From Aved-18 sp964606665 (lineage in GTDB: Bacteria > Cyanobacteriota > Vampirovibrionia > Obscuribacterales > Obscuribacteraceae): a stretch of 64,000 nucleotides of DNA. The notes under the pieces were generated by a model. It did no database searches. It had not been told where the DNA came from and saw only the letters and a list, made by a program, of their open reading frames with translations. Position 1 is the first letter of the stretch; every line of letters starts with the position of its first letter. A program made the translations under genes and the position numbers. Shown piece after piece: positions 25,780 through 33,531 of this stretch. The stretch lies in contig CAZSHS010000012.1 in assembly GCA_964606665.1 (NCBI GenBank), forward strand, positions 30,275 through 94,274. Reading direction: 5' to 3'.

Positions 25780-26373
25780 ATGTCTACAACTATCGCTCTT
25801 GGAGTTGCAGGGCTTGCCATTGCTGCAGGCGTAGCAATCGCTCTCTGGCGCCGCCCGGAGCCGCAATCAAAGTCGCCACTTGCGACTGCGGTGCAGGCTC
25901 TACCGACCAGCCTGGTCAGCGTGCTCGTGGACGAGCTGCACATCGCAGCGTATCCAGCATACGCTGCAATGGAAGCCGTTCGCTTCCAGGGTTCTCGCCC
26001 CAGCAGCTATTCATCTGCAAGCAAAGCCGAGCTTCAGCAGAAGCTCGCTCGCGCTGTGGAAGAACTCTCAGGCGGAATTCAGTACATCAAGCTCTACAGC
26101 GCACTTGAGCTTGCCGAACTCGCGCGCAAGCCCGAGCAGGTCTTGCACGATGTGCGCATTTCTCGCGACGAGGAGAAGGGATTCTTCCCGTCCCTCGCCG
26201 GCATCATGGAATACCAGCTTTCACCTATCGAGCGCGATGAACTGGATCGGACAAAGGCCCAGCAGATTCTCTCCAGCAATCGCCGCATCCTGCTCGACCT
26301 CGCCGCAGCCGAAGTCATTTGCAAGCAAGGACAGGACCTCCTCGCCCGGCTTGCAAGCGACAAAGTTGCCTAA
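25780..26373 (+). CDS. Membrane-anchored hypothetical protein, 197 aa
   Basis: Starts MSTTIALGVAGLAIAAGVAI, an N-terminal TM segment followed by RRPEPQSK, then an alpha-helical soluble domain without recognised motif. CGAAAGGAACG precedes the ATG. It lies between the metallophosphoesterase (36-bp gap) and DyP peroxidase (42-bp gap) genes and shares their anchor type, so it probably belongs to the same membrane-associated complex or process. Family not recognised. Confidence 0.72.
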   Translation: MSTTIALGVAGLAIAAGVAIALWRRPEPQSKSPLATAVQALPTSLVSVLVDELHIAAYPAYAAMEAVRFQGSRPSSYSSASKAELQQKLARAVEELSGGIQYIKLYSALELAELARKPEQVLHDVRISRDEEKGFFPSLAGIMEYQLSPIERDELDRTKAQQILSSNRRILLDLAAAEVICKQGQDLLARLASDKVA

Positions 26374-26415
26374 CCCGTAACTTTCACTCACCAAGTTTGA
26401 GAAAGGAGGGCTTAA

Positions 26416-28053
26416 ATGCCCAACGCTATCATCTTGAGCTTAGCTGCTCTGATTCTGCTCGGGGCGATTGGTGCCTACTTCTGGTATTGTGCCAGAAACG
26501 GCATCTGCCCCATTCCGCATCGCTTGCTGACTTCGCTTGGCTTTCGTCACAAATCTGTGGGGCAGAGCATCGCACCCGCTCAACAGACGGTACCACTGGC
26601 GGTGAGCGATCCCAATCGAGCAGCGCTGCTTAACGACCTGCAGGGTAACATCCTTGCAGGACATGGTCGCGACCATGCTGTGCATCTGTTCATCGCCTTT
26701 ACCTGCGAGACATTCGATGCTCGCTTATGGCTGCGCGAAACAGCCGAATCATTCGTGGTCTCGGCCCAATCGCAACTTGCTGCCTCTTGCGCCTTCAGAC
26801 AAAAGGGCGTGAACGGCGGCATTTTTGGTCACATCTCCCTTTCGGCTGCAGGTTACCGAGCACTCGGTTTCACAAAAGACGAACTTCCCACCGGGCTCAA
26901 TCCTCAGAATCGCCCCAAGGGGCAGGGTTACAGCGACGTCTTTGCCGCCGGCATGAAGTCGCGTCAACGCCTGCTTATGGACCCGGCACCGACAAACTGG
27001 GATTCAGGCTTCCAGTCTGAAATCCACGCAGTCGTGATTCTGGCTGCTGACAGCGCTGCCGATGTAAGAAACGCAGACGACTACGTTGTTCAGAGCCTTT
27101 ACGGTTTTGGCAAAGTAGTGGCGCGTGAAACGGGTCTTGGACTTACGCGTTTGCTCAATGCCAATGACCCTGCATCGGTCGCACATGTCGAACACTTCGG
27201 CTATGTCGACGGGCGCAGTCAGCCACTCTTTCTTGAAGAGCAGGTCGAAGCCGAAAAATCGGCAGGCGGCACTTCGGTCTGGGATCCAAGCGCACCTCTT
27301 TCGCTCGTGCTCTTGCGTGACCCGCTCGGCAAGGACGAATCGAGCTGCGGCAGCTTCCTTGTGTTTCGAAAGCTGGAGCAAAACGTGCGCGGTTGGAACC
27401 GTGCCGTAGGCGCTCTGGCTCAGGAACTCGGCGTGAAGCCAGAACTGGCTGGCGCCATGTCCATGGGTCGCTTCAAGGACGGCACACCGGTCGTCGCCCA
27501 AGGTACTTCGGGTCGCACTGACGTGCCAAACGACTTCGACTTCTCATCTGACCCAAGCGGACTTCGTTGTCCTCTCCAGGCTCACATTCGCAAGACCAAC
27601 CCGCGCGGCGAAGCCGTAGGCGTTGCAGGCGACAAAACGCTCGAATCTGAGCGCGGTCATCGCATTGCCCGTCGCGGTATTCCATATGGTGGCGAACTGA
27701 CTACCTCGTCTGTGCCAGAGGAACAACCCGAAGGCGGAGTGGGACTGCTTTTCATGTGCTACCAGAGTGACATCTGGGAGCAGTTCGAATTCATCCAGCG
27801 TCGCTGGAGCAACAATCCTTACTTCCTTCAGCCTGCAAAATCGAAGGAGCCAAACTACGGCGAAACAGGTCTCGACCCGGTCATCGGTCAGACCTCCTTG
27901 GAGTTGCGAAACGCACCTCGCCCCGCAGCCAATTGGCCAAAGGGATGGGGAAAAGAAACCACCAAAGTGGACACGCAGATGGCCAACTTCGTCACTCTCA
28001 AAGGCGGCGAATACTTCTTCTCGCCCAGCATCAGTTTCTTGCTGGGTCTGTAA
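26416..28053 (+). CDS. DyP-type heme peroxidase with N-terminal membrane anchor
   Basis: 545 aa; AAAGGAGGG precedes the ATG. Residues 5-24 form a TM anchor rather than a Tat signal. The peroxidase domain has the GxxDG motif with the distal Asp (GYVDG, 262-266), LRCPLQAHIRKTNPRGE (about 383-399) and HRIARRGIPYG (415-425), the heme-pocket segments of DyP enzymes. DyP peroxidases oxidise bulky substrates with hydrogen peroxide. No encapsulin shell gene or EfeUO iron genes are nearby. It is the last gene of the anchored three-gene operon, closed by a strong terminator. Confidence 0.92.
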   Translation: MPNAIILSLAALILLGAIGAYFWYCARNGICPIPHRLLTSLGFRHKSVGQSIAPAQQTVPLAVSDPNRAALLNDLQGNILAGHGRDHAVHLFIAFTCETFDARLWLRETAESFVVSAQSQLAASCAFRQKGVNGGIFGHISLSAAGYRALGFTKDELPTGLNPQNRPKGQGYSDVFAAGMKSRQRLLMDPAPTNWDSGFQSEIHAVVILAADSAADVRNADDYVVQSLYGFGKVVARETGLGLTRLLNANDPASVAHVEHFGYVDGRSQPLFLEEQVEAEKSAGGTSVWDPSAPLSLVLLRDPLGKDESSCGSFLVFRKLEQNVRGWNRAVGALAQELGVKPELAGAMSMGRFKDGTPVVAQGTSGRTDVPNDFDFSSDPSGLRCPLQAHIRKTNPRGEAVGVAGDKTLESERGHRIARRGIPYGGELTTSSVPEEQPEGGVGLLFMCYQSDIWEQFEFIQRRWSNNPYFLQPAKSKEPNYGETGLDPVIGQTSLELRNAPRPAANWPKGWGKETTKVDTQMANFVTLKGGEYFFSPSISFLLGL

Positions 28054-28080
28054 GAAAGAACATTTGAAACTCTAAGAACC

Positions 28081-28121
28081 GCAGAGGCAGTCGTTTAAAA
28101 ACGACTGTCTCTGCCTTTTTT
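28081..28121 (+). terminator. Rho-independent terminator
   Basis: GCAGAGGCAGTCGTTT pairs with AAACGACTGTCTCTGC (one G-U pair), then a T run. It ends the 24130-28053 operon. Confidence 0.93.
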
Positions 28122-28132
28122 CACAACACATC

Positions 28133-28149
28133 TACTAGCTAATTTAGTA
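28133..28149. repeat. TACTA-N6-TTAGTA element, copy 3
   Basis: TACTAGCTAATTTAGTA, 12 bases after the plus-strand terminator and upstream of the minus-strand terminator at 28400-28443, again in a convergent junction. Confidence 0.6.
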
Positions 28150-28178
28150 AAAACTCAAAAGTGCAGCAGTTGCGGAAA

Positions 28179-28231
28179 ATATGCAATTTACGACAATTTT
28201 TTAGCCATTTTTTTTGTCGTAAATTACATAT
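28179..28231. repeat. 18-bp inverted repeat around TTTACGACAA
   Basis: ATATGCAATTTACGACAA (28179-28196) and its reverse complement (28214-28231) match at 17 of 18 positions, around a 17-base T-rich loop. It is not followed by a T run in either direction. It lies in the 336-bp convergent region between the DyP gene and the minus-strand membrane protein and could be a hairpin in a small RNA or a protein site. No ORF is present here. Confidence 0.5.
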
Positions 28232-28399
28232 TTAGAAAATGACTGTCACAGTAGGTATTCTGCGTCTTTGCTAAACTGGAATTTTTGGTACTTATGTCAA
28301 CTGGAAGCAGCTAAATAATTTCCGAAACGGTTAGTATGACGCCACCATTTTCAATACCATAAATTTATATTATTACTTTATATAGTAGTGCCAATTTTT

Positions 28400-28443
28400 A
28401 GAAGAAAAGCGCAAGATATCCGGGTTTTAAACCGAAATATCTC
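28400..28443 (-). terminator. Probable terminator of the 28458-32120 gene run
   Basis: On the minus strand AGATAT..CGG pairs with CCG..ATATCT around a TTTAAAAC loop, followed by CTTTTCTTC. It lies 15 bases after the stop codon of the 133-aa membrane protein. Confidence 0.65.
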
Positions 28444-28457
28444 ACGCCTCTCTTGGC

Positions 28458-28859
28458 TTACTGCTTCTTCACGAAGAGTGGCATCACCATCCTGTCATTG
28501 ACAAAACAGAAGGCGACGCCGAGAAAGAACAGCAGAAGACCGGCGAGCACCCCCCAATAGATGGCAGTGACCACAGCCAGCGACAAAGCCGCGGCGACGA
28601 AGACCACAGCAATGGTGAGCGCGACGAACCAGGCTGCCATGATGTTCTGCACGCGCGGAAGCGGGCAGGACGAATCATCGGCGAGACCGTAGTAACTGCG
28701 CAAGACCTTGCGCGCACCTTCATAGACGCCCCAGAGCAAAAGCCCCGTTGCACCTGCACTGATGAGGGTCGCGCCGCTCAGGTGGAAACCCGGAGCAATG
28801 AGCGACGTCACATAGACAGCCAGCGAGAGGCTGATGATGCGGCTGATGTTCTTGATCAT
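28458..28859 (-). CDS. Membrane protein, about four TM segments, 133 aa
   Basis: The start MIKNISRIISLSLAVYVTSL is chosen for AAAGGAC 8 bases upstream. Hydrophobic segments at about residues 8-24, 32-48, 73-95 and 98-120. Last gene in a minus-strand run with 28942, 29562, 29797 and 31860. A 13-bp GC-rich hairpin (28886-28915) separates it from the gene before. Family not recognised. Confidence 0.7.
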   Translation of the reverse strand: MIKNISRIISLSLAVYVTSLIAPGFHLSGATLISAGATGLLLWGVYEGARKVLRSYYGLADDSSCPLPRVQNIMAAWFVALTIAVVFVAAALSLAVVTAIYWGVLAGLLLFFLGVAFCFVNDRMVMPLFVKKQ

Positions 28860-28885
28860 TGAAATTTGTCCTTTAGTTCGCACGA

Positions 28886-28915
28886 CCGGAACCAAGCTTT
28901 GCAGCTTGGTTCCGG
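28886..28915 (-). repeat. Intercistronic hairpin CCGGAACCAAGCT
   Basis: Perfect 13-bp inverted repeat with a 4-base loop between two minus-strand genes, 26 bases upstream of the next start. No T run follows, so a simple terminator is unlikely; mRNA processing or stability is possible. Similar CCGGA/TCCGG hairpins are at 29519-29540 and 34376-34401. Confidence 0.6.
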
Positions 28916-28941
28916 ACTATTAGGTGTGGATTAGGTGAATC

Positions 28942-29475
28942 TCAGAGATAACGAGCCGTCTGAGCATTATCGAAAACCTGCGCCGAAGCTCGGTCCTTGA
29001 TGTGAACCATCACTTCGTCGAAAGCGAAAACCTTGGCGTAATCGTGAGCGTAGACTTGCGCTTTGCCCAGAGCAACGCATTCGGAAAAGCCATAGAGAGT
29101 GGCGACCGCTTTGTTGCTCACATTGACGCGACCTTGGAAGACCCAGATTTTGCCTTCACCAAGCACAGACTCGCGCTTGTTTATGGCATCGGTGGTCACG
29201 TAAACGACCTCGTCGAGCCGCTTGCCGAGCTTCACCGCAAGAGCGAGTGCTGCATCCACCGCTTCTTCCACCGTGTCATAGATGACATTGCGCTGTTGGC
29301 GCCCGAGGTCGGACATCAACTCGATGAAGTTGATTTTGCCATTTACGTAGTGGAACTGGTAGAGCAGCAGGTCGTCTCCTTCGAGGTTGATGGAGAAACC
29401 TGCGATGAAGTTCTTCTCGTTGAGGGGACGAACGAGATCAAGGATGATATTGCGAAGTCTTTCACCAGTCGGCAT
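28942..29475 (-). CDS. Hypothetical soluble protein, 177 aa
   Basis: Start MPTGERLRNIILDLVRPLNE is supported by GAAAGGAAAAAGC upstream; the ORF extends 13 further codons without support. No signal peptide or TM segment; mixed alpha/beta. GC-rich codon use like the acyl-CoA dehydrogenase gene two genes upstream. I do not recognise the family. It is in the same minus-strand run and is flanked by intercistronic hairpins on both sides. Confidence 0.7.
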   Translation of the reverse strand: MPTGERLRNIILDLVRPLNEKNFIAGFSINLEGDDLLLYQFHYVNGKINFIELMSDLGRQQRNVIYDTVEEAVDAALALAVKLGKRLDEVVYVTTDAINKRESVLGEGKIWVFQGRVNVSNKAVATLYGFSECVALGKAQVYAHDYAKVFAFDEVMVHIKDRASAQVFDNAQTARYL

Positions 29476-29518
29476 GCTTTTTCCTTTCGTGCATTGCCGT
29501 TTCTCTTTTTGCAATCCC

Positions 29519-29540
29519 CCCGGAGAACTGAATCTCCGGG
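29519..29540 (-). repeat. Intercistronic hairpin CCCGGAGA/TCTCCGGG
   Basis: Perfect 8-bp stem with a 6-base loop between the 76-aa gene (29562) and the 177-aa gene (28942) on the minus strand. Same CCGGA core as the hairpins at 28886 and 34376. Confidence 0.55.
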
Positions 29541-29561
29541 AGGTTGCGCTTCGAATTTCAG

Positions 29562-29792
29562 CTAAACAGACTCAACACTATCCAGTTGCCTGAACAGTCC
29601 GCGCCGAATCAAGTCCTCGACCTCAGCGGGAGTGAAATACTCCTCTTGTCCGACGAAAGAATTGACGTCGGATTCTTCGGTCTCGAACACGATCCATTGC
29701 GAATCAGCACCGACAACTTTCAAAGTCTCGTTGCCGAAATAATGAGCCGTTACCGCGTCTGTCACATAGACGCGCTTGCCGATTGACAGCAT
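29562..29792 (-). CDS. Small hypothetical protein, 76 aa
   Basis: Starts MLSIGKRVYVTDAVTAHYFG and is acidic toward the C-terminus. GTAAGG, overlapping the stop region of the preceding acyl-CoA dehydrogenase gene, lies 4-8 bases before the ATG, so translation is probably coupled. A small beta-barrel-like fold is suggested by the VYVTDAV...TLKVVGADSQWIVFET pattern. No known family assigned. Confidence 0.68.
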   Translation of the reverse strand: MLSIGKRVYVTDAVTAHYFGNETLKVVGADSQWIVFETEESDVNSFVGQEEYFTPAEVEDLIRRGLFRQLDSVESV

Positions 29793-29796
29793 GACC

Positions 29797-31803
29797 TTAC
29801 TTGTACTGCTTCAGGATCGCGCTGTCGTAAGTGGCGTCGATCTGCGTGAACTTGCCTGCCGTAACCAGCTTGCCCAGCTTCACGTTCGCCTTGATGTCGT
29901 CGTCGCTGCGCCGCTTGCCGGTGATCTCGTTGGTGAGACGACGGCAGAGCACATCAGCAGCAAGGACGGTGACTTCGTCCTTACCGGCTTCCGATGCATG
30001 CAGGCAGGTGACGAGCATCTCGACGGCCTTGCGGACGTCCTTGGAAAGCTCGATCATGCGCGGCTGATAGTCGCCCAGCTTGATCTGGTGCTTCAGCATC
30101 GCATAGTGAATCTTGAGCATCTGCTTGCGCAGCGTCTTCTTGGCGAAGATGACGTGGCGCTGCAGAGCGGGGTTCACACCCGCGACGCGGTCGACGTCGG
30201 CAAAACGCTTGTTCTCCGCCCAGAGGGTGAAGAACGTGATGCCGAGCAGCGACCACTTGCCCTTCCACAAGTGGACGGGGTTGTAAGGCTTGAAGCCCTT
30301 GATCTTGGCGAGCGGCGCCATGTACTTGTTGCCGTGTCCCTTGATCAGACCCTTGAGGAACGCCATGTCCAGCATGTCGTCCTGCCCTTCGTAGATGGAC
30401 GGAGCCATAAAGTCGTGGATGTTGTCGCCGATCAGATGACCAGCAAGGAATGACCGCCCGCCGTGCGTCTTGAACGCATGGTGAGTGGTTGCTTCAAGCA
30501 GCATACGCGCGCCGTAGATCTTGGCGATGATGCATTCGAGCTCGCCGCGATAGCCTTCATCGAGAAGGGCGGAGGTCCAGTTCGTGATGGCATCGCCACC
30601 GACGATCATGCCCGCCAGCTCACCGACACGGTCAAGCACCAACTGGCGCTCGCCGATCTTCTGGCCGTAGGTCTCGCGGTACTGCGCCCAAGGCAACATG
30701 CTCTTGAGCAAAAGACGCATCGTGCCGGCGGCGTTGGCACCAAGGGCGATACGCCCGCGGTTCAAGCCGTGATACGCAATGGTCAGTCCGTCGCCGTGGT
30801 CGGGGACCAGGAGGTTCTCGGCCGGGATACGGAAGTTGGTGAACTTCAAGCCGTGGTTGTAGATGTGCTTGACGGCGTGAATGCCGTACTTGATCAGCTT
30901 GAAGCTGTCGGTGTCGCTCGCCGGCAAGTCGCAGACGATGACCATCGGACGGGCACGCTCGAGCTCACGCGCGACGCGCTCGGCCAGCTCCGGCTTGTCC
31001 TTGGCCTTCTTGCGAAGAGCCTCGGCAGTCGGCAGGTCCTTGCCCTTCACCATGCAAACCAGGCCGATGGTGCGACCATAGTAAGAATTGGAGATAAAGG
31101 TCTTGTGCCCGTTCACGACGAACGAGTCGCCGTCGAGCACAGCAGTGGTCCGCAGCGCCGTCATGTCAGAACCTGCGTTCGGCTCGGTGAGAGCGAAACC
31201 CGAGAGGATTTCACCCGACGCAAGCTTGGGCAGATACTTCTTCTTGAGCGCTTCGGAGCCGAAGTGCATGATGGGGTCGACAGCGCCGATGCAGCCGTGG
31301 ATAGACAGCATGCCGGCAACCGTGGCGTCGCCCGAAGCAGCCATGCGCGTGATGAGCGGCATAGCGTCGATGAGCTTAGCGCCCCAGCCACCATATTCGG
31401 TGCCAACGAGAGCACCCCAGTAGCCAGTCGACTTCAGGTCGTCAATGACCGCCAGGCTCACCTTGTTGTCGGGACCCATCAGGGTGCCGGCTTCGCGGTG
31501 GGCGGCGACGATGGCCACAGCAGCGTCCATCTGCTTCAGATAGGCAGCAGCGGAGCTTGCAGGAGCGATATTACGGAAACGGTCGACCGGGGTAGCACCA
31601 GACCAAACAGCGAGGTGTACCGGGCTGTTCTCGATCCGGAACTTGGGATCGTAGTTCTGCTCGGCGATTTCATCGCTGCGGTCCAATTCACCGGTCTTCT
31701 CGATTTCGTCCTTCGACTTGCCGCCGGCCTTGAGTACGTCATCGATGACGCCGCCTTCAGACGGAAGACCAGTCAAAGTCTCGGGATTCCTGTTCTTCTT
31801 CAT
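29797..31803 (-). CDS. Acyl-CoA dehydrogenase family protein, 668 aa
   Basis: Flavoprotein that would oxidise an acyl-CoA at the alpha-beta bond. Family blocks visible: GCIGAVDPIMHFGSEALKKK, LSGFALTEPNAGSDMTALRT, the FNS-like GHKTFISN strand, GLNRGRIALGANAAG and IYEGQDDMLDMAF with the region of the catalytic acid. The core spans about residues 85-480; the remaining 190 residues are a helical C-terminal extension, as in very-long-chain (VLCAD/ACAD9-like) types. Very GC-rich with strong codon bias, and antisense shadow ORFs exceed 500 codons. AAAGGACAATAC precedes the ATG. Redox partner and substrate unknown. Confidence 0.9.
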   Translation of the reverse strand: MKKNRNPETLTGLPSEGGVIDDVLKAGGKSKDEIEKTGELDRSDEIAEQNYDPKFRIENSPVHLAVWSGATPVDRFRNIAPASSAAAYLKQMDAAVAIVAAHREAGTLMGPDNKVSLAVIDDLKSTGYWGALVGTEYGGWGAKLIDAMPLITRMAASGDATVAGMLSIHGCIGAVDPIMHFGSEALKKKYLPKLASGEILSGFALTEPNAGSDMTALRTTAVLDGDSFVVNGHKTFISNSYYGRTIGLVCMVKGKDLPTAEALRKKAKDKPELAERVARELERARPMVIVCDLPASDTDSFKLIKYGIHAVKHIYNHGLKFTNFRIPAENLLVPDHGDGLTIAYHGLNRGRIALGANAAGTMRLLLKSMLPWAQYRETYGQKIGERQLVLDRVGELAGMIVGGDAITNWTSALLDEGYRGELECIIAKIYGARMLLEATTHHAFKTHGGRSFLAGHLIGDNIHDFMAPSIYEGQDDMLDMAFLKGLIKGHGNKYMAPLAKIKGFKPYNPVHLWKGKWSLLGITFFTLWAENKRFADVDRVAGVNPALQRHVIFAKKTLRKQMLKIHYAMLKHQIKLGDYQPRMIELSKDVRKAVEMLVTCLHASEAGKDEVTVLAADVLCRRLTNEITGKRRSDDDIKANVKLGKLVTAGKFTQIDATYDSAILKQYK

Positions 31804-31859
31804 GTATTGTCCTTTCGGTGTTCAGAAGATTTGAGGATAGTGGGTGGTGATGAGAAAAA

Positions 31860-32120
31860 TTACTTCTTGTCGCCGTCGCGATCGCCTTTGCGGTCGCTGT
31901 GCTCGGTGTCCTGCGTGGTGCCCCAATTGGGATCTTCGTCGATCGACTTGGCGGGGAAGTACAGAACGCCCATCATGCAGCCGACGCCCATGAACAAGGT
32001 GATGCCCTTGAGCCAGTCGTTGGGTGCATTGGCGGCGAGGATGAAGAAGACAAACATGCAAGCGAGGAGCGTCAGTGCGATCTTGACTTCGCGCCGATGT
32101 TTGACGGGGTCTTTGATCAT
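31860..32120 (-). CDS. Small membrane protein, two TM segments, 86 aa
   Basis: Starts MIKDPVKHRREVKIALTLLA; TM segments at about residues 14-32 and 38-55; acidic, charged C-terminus (HSDRKGDRDGDKK). AGAAAGGATCC precedes the ATG. First gene of the minus-strand run ending at 28458 and 56 bases before the acyl-CoA dehydrogenase. Function unknown. Confidence 0.72.
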   Translation of the reverse strand: MIKDPVKHRREVKIALTLLACMFVFFILAANAPNDWLKGITLFMGVGCMMGVLYFPAKSIDEDPNWGTTQDTEHSDRKGDRDGDKK

Positions 32121-32377
32121 TTCGGATCCTTTCTGTTAGTAATTCAGATCAGGTGGATATTTCCTCAAGAACAGCTCAGAAAGAAGGCCGGTACAACCAA
32201 GAACATTTAAGTTCATGATTGAAATAGCATTGAGCTTGTTACGGCTGGTTCTTCTTGTGAGAGATGCTCTAAGAGGAGGTGAAAAAGATAGAGAACTCTA
32301 AGAAGAAGTTAGCGGTAAGTTCAAGTCTCATGAGTTTTAAAAGTTGCTTAGTTATAAAGAAGCTCGCGCGAACAATA

Positions 32378-32417
32378 CTTGACAAGCTACTGCGTCTACT
32401 AGAACGGACTTGTCAAG
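32378..32417. promoter_or_regulatory. Paired palindromes CTTGACAAG and CTTGTCAAG
   Basis: Two 9-bp palindromes (32378-32386 and 32409-32417) with start-to-start spacing of 31 bp, close to three helical turns. Each is the reverse complement of the other. This fits two operator sites on one face of the DNA. No partner regulator is identified. Confidence 0.4.
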
Positions 32418-32481
32418 CCGTCGCGCAAATTAGCGCAACCTCGCACTATCTCACGCTACCACTTGGCAATTACCCGGATTT

Positions 32482-32510
32482 CGTTGCCGTCTCGTTGCCT
32501 TCTCGTTGCC
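32482..32510. repeat. Three TCGTTGCC units with an 11-bp period
   Basis: CGTTGCC at 32482-32488, 32493-32499 and 32504-32510. An 11-bp direct-repeat period is typical of OmpR/PhoB-type response-regulator boxes. Two inverted copies (GGCAACG) follow at 32593-32599 and 32805-32811. Confidence 0.5.
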
Positions 32511-32712
32511 TTACCTTTTCCTCAATAAGACGTGATTGCAGTATCACATTTAGTATCAAAATATTCAGCCTCGTCGGTACGAATTTAATTGAGGCAACGA
32601 TTTTTCTAACAACAATTGAAGGGTGCCTTAAAGCTCTTGGGGCCAACCGCAAGGTGTAAGGGCAGTCAACCTAACGATTTAATATTGCTCACAAGGTCGC
32701 CCGAATATTAAA

Positions 32713-32754
32713 ACGTGAGGTCCAGCTTCCAAACACCTCACGTCCAACTTTTTC
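32713..32754 (+). terminator. Hairpin followed by T run, possible terminator
   Basis: ACGTGAGGT (32713-32721) pairs with ACCTCACGT (32735-32743), followed by CCAACTTTTTC on the plus strand and TTTT on the minus strand. It could end a small RNA from either side. The transcript it serves is not identified. Confidence 0.5.
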
Positions 32755-32834
32755 ATTCAAAAGATACATTCAATCTAAGCATTGAACGGTACGATTTTTT
32801 GTGAGGCAACGGTTTCAAATTCAACAAAATGACT

Positions 32835-32930
32835 CTAGCTGTGACGAGTCAGCATTACTGACTCACATGCAAGAATCACTATAGGCACTAAGACCGTCAT
32901 TATCACTAGTGTTTCAAATATTGTACTCAT
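32835..32930 (-). CDS. Possible single-TM micropeptide, 31 aa
   Basis: A 31-codon minus-strand ORF reads MSTIFETLVIMTVLVPIVIL, then a short charged tail ending TRHS. One clean TM segment with few disallowed residues makes it more than a random ORF, as in small membrane subunits. But no clear Shine-Dalgarno sequence precedes the ATG and conservation cannot be tested here. Confidence 0.3.
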   Translation of the reverse strand: MSTIFETLVIMTVLVPIVILACESVMLTRHS

Positions 32931-33058
32931 TGTTCTGTACTTGTTTTATCTGAGGGGAAATAGAAGATTCGGGCAAGGGACTGTGATTTGGATTAACTTT
33001 CAATGTGTTCTCTTGACGATTAACCCGAGCTAATGTTCCGACACAAAAGAAGCTTTGT

Positions 33059-33075
33059 TACTGCAACGTATAGTA
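33059..33075. repeat. TACT-N8-TAGTA element, divergent copy 4
   Basis: TACTGCAACGTATAGTA, 17 bp, followed by AAAC and, 17 bases on, by the A tract of a minus-strand terminator-like sequence. This matches the layout at 6323-6367. The inner bases differ from the other copies. Confidence 0.4.
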
Positions 33076-33092
33076 AAACAAAGTGAAGAAAA

Positions 33093-33170
33093 GAAAAAAC
33101 CGGTGAGCCCCATGAACACACTGGCCAGCGCCGCGCCACCCACCAANNNNNNNNNNGGCGGCACCACCGG
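33093..33170 (-). terminator. Probable terminator arms around the assembly gap
   Basis: On the minus strand CCGGTG (33165-33170) can pair with CACCGG (33100-33105), followed by TTTTTTC. The 10-N gap lies in the loop. If the true gap is short, this is the terminator of the 33183-35421 gene run. Confidence 0.4.
33147..33156. other. Assembly gap of ten N
   Basis: Ten N of probably arbitrary length. The flanks are GC-rich (CCACCCACCAA and GGCGGCACCACCGG), so a hairpin or repeat could explain the break. Confidence 0.98.
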
Positions 33171-33182
33171 AGTTTCCTCAAT

Positions 33183-33512
33183 TCAACCAAGATGCAAACG
33201 AGCACGCTTCATTACGATACGCGCCCGCTTGCTTGGTTTGAGAGTAAGAAAACCGCTGCCGCGCCCTTTGTGATAAGGGACAGGCGAGCGGAATTGCTTG
33301 AAGGTAAGGTCACGAATCTCCCCCGTGGTCCTATGTTTCAGGTACCAGTGAGTGCTGCCTTCGTGGCGAAGCACTTGAGGAACAAATCCGGACCTCGACC
33401 TTCCAAGCAAGTGAAACAGGGCTTCGGAAGCCACATAACAATGGCCCGTGTAACAGTTGCGACGCTTCAGCTTGCGATAACGCGGCTTCAGCAGCTCCGG
33501 TGACAGGCTCAT
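33183..33512 (-). CDS. Phage-type hypothetical protein, 109 aa
   Basis: Start at MSLSPELLKPRYRKL; an upstream extension would overlap the ferredoxin gene in another frame. The core CYTGHCYVASEALFHLLG, then LRHEGSTHWYLK, LTFKQFRSPVPYHKGRGSGF and PSKRA resemble, from memory, a small family common in tailed phages and bacteria (GHCYVASEA...HWFL...DLTAxQF...PVPYxxGR...FLT..PSKRA). Its biochemical role is unknown. It directly follows the ferredoxin gene on the minus strand and is last before the assembly gap. No other phage gene is nearby. Confidence 0.72.
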   Translation of the reverse strand: MSLSPELLKPRYRKLKRRNCYTGHCYVASEALFHLLGRSRSGFVPQVLRHEGSTHWYLKHRTTGEIRDLTFKQFRSPVPYHKGRGSGFLTLKPSKRARIVMKRARLHLG

Positions 33513-33531
33513 TTGAATAGCTCGATCGATG

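Larger units (their letters stand above)
32121..33092. other. Long non-coding or poorly coding stretch
   Basis: About 1 kb without a well-supported gene. It has a paired CTTGWCAAG palindrome (32378-32417), five CGTTGCC elements (32482-32811), a hairpin followed by T at 32713-32754, a possible 31-codon membrane peptide at 32835-32930, and a TACT...TAGTA element at 33059. An ORF of 126 codons at 32279 begins with GTG directly on its Shine-Dalgarno-like GGAGG, with no spacing, so it is not called. The density of repeats suggests a regulatory region or small RNA locus. Confidence 0.45.

Noticed and set aside
30463..32139. 558-codon plus-strand ORF opposite acyl-CoA dehydrogenase
   Set aside because: A shadow of the GC-rich gene; no ribosome site and no recognisable fold.
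32482..32510. Three short repeats as a CRISPR array
   Set aside because: Units are 7-8 bp with 3-4 bp between, far too short for CRISPR, and no cas genes are seen.
32279..32659. 126-codon plus-strand ORF with a GGAGG at its start
   Set aside because: The GTG start overlaps the GGAGG, leaving no spacing, and the protein is low-complexity. The hairpin with T run at 32713 leaves a small doubt.
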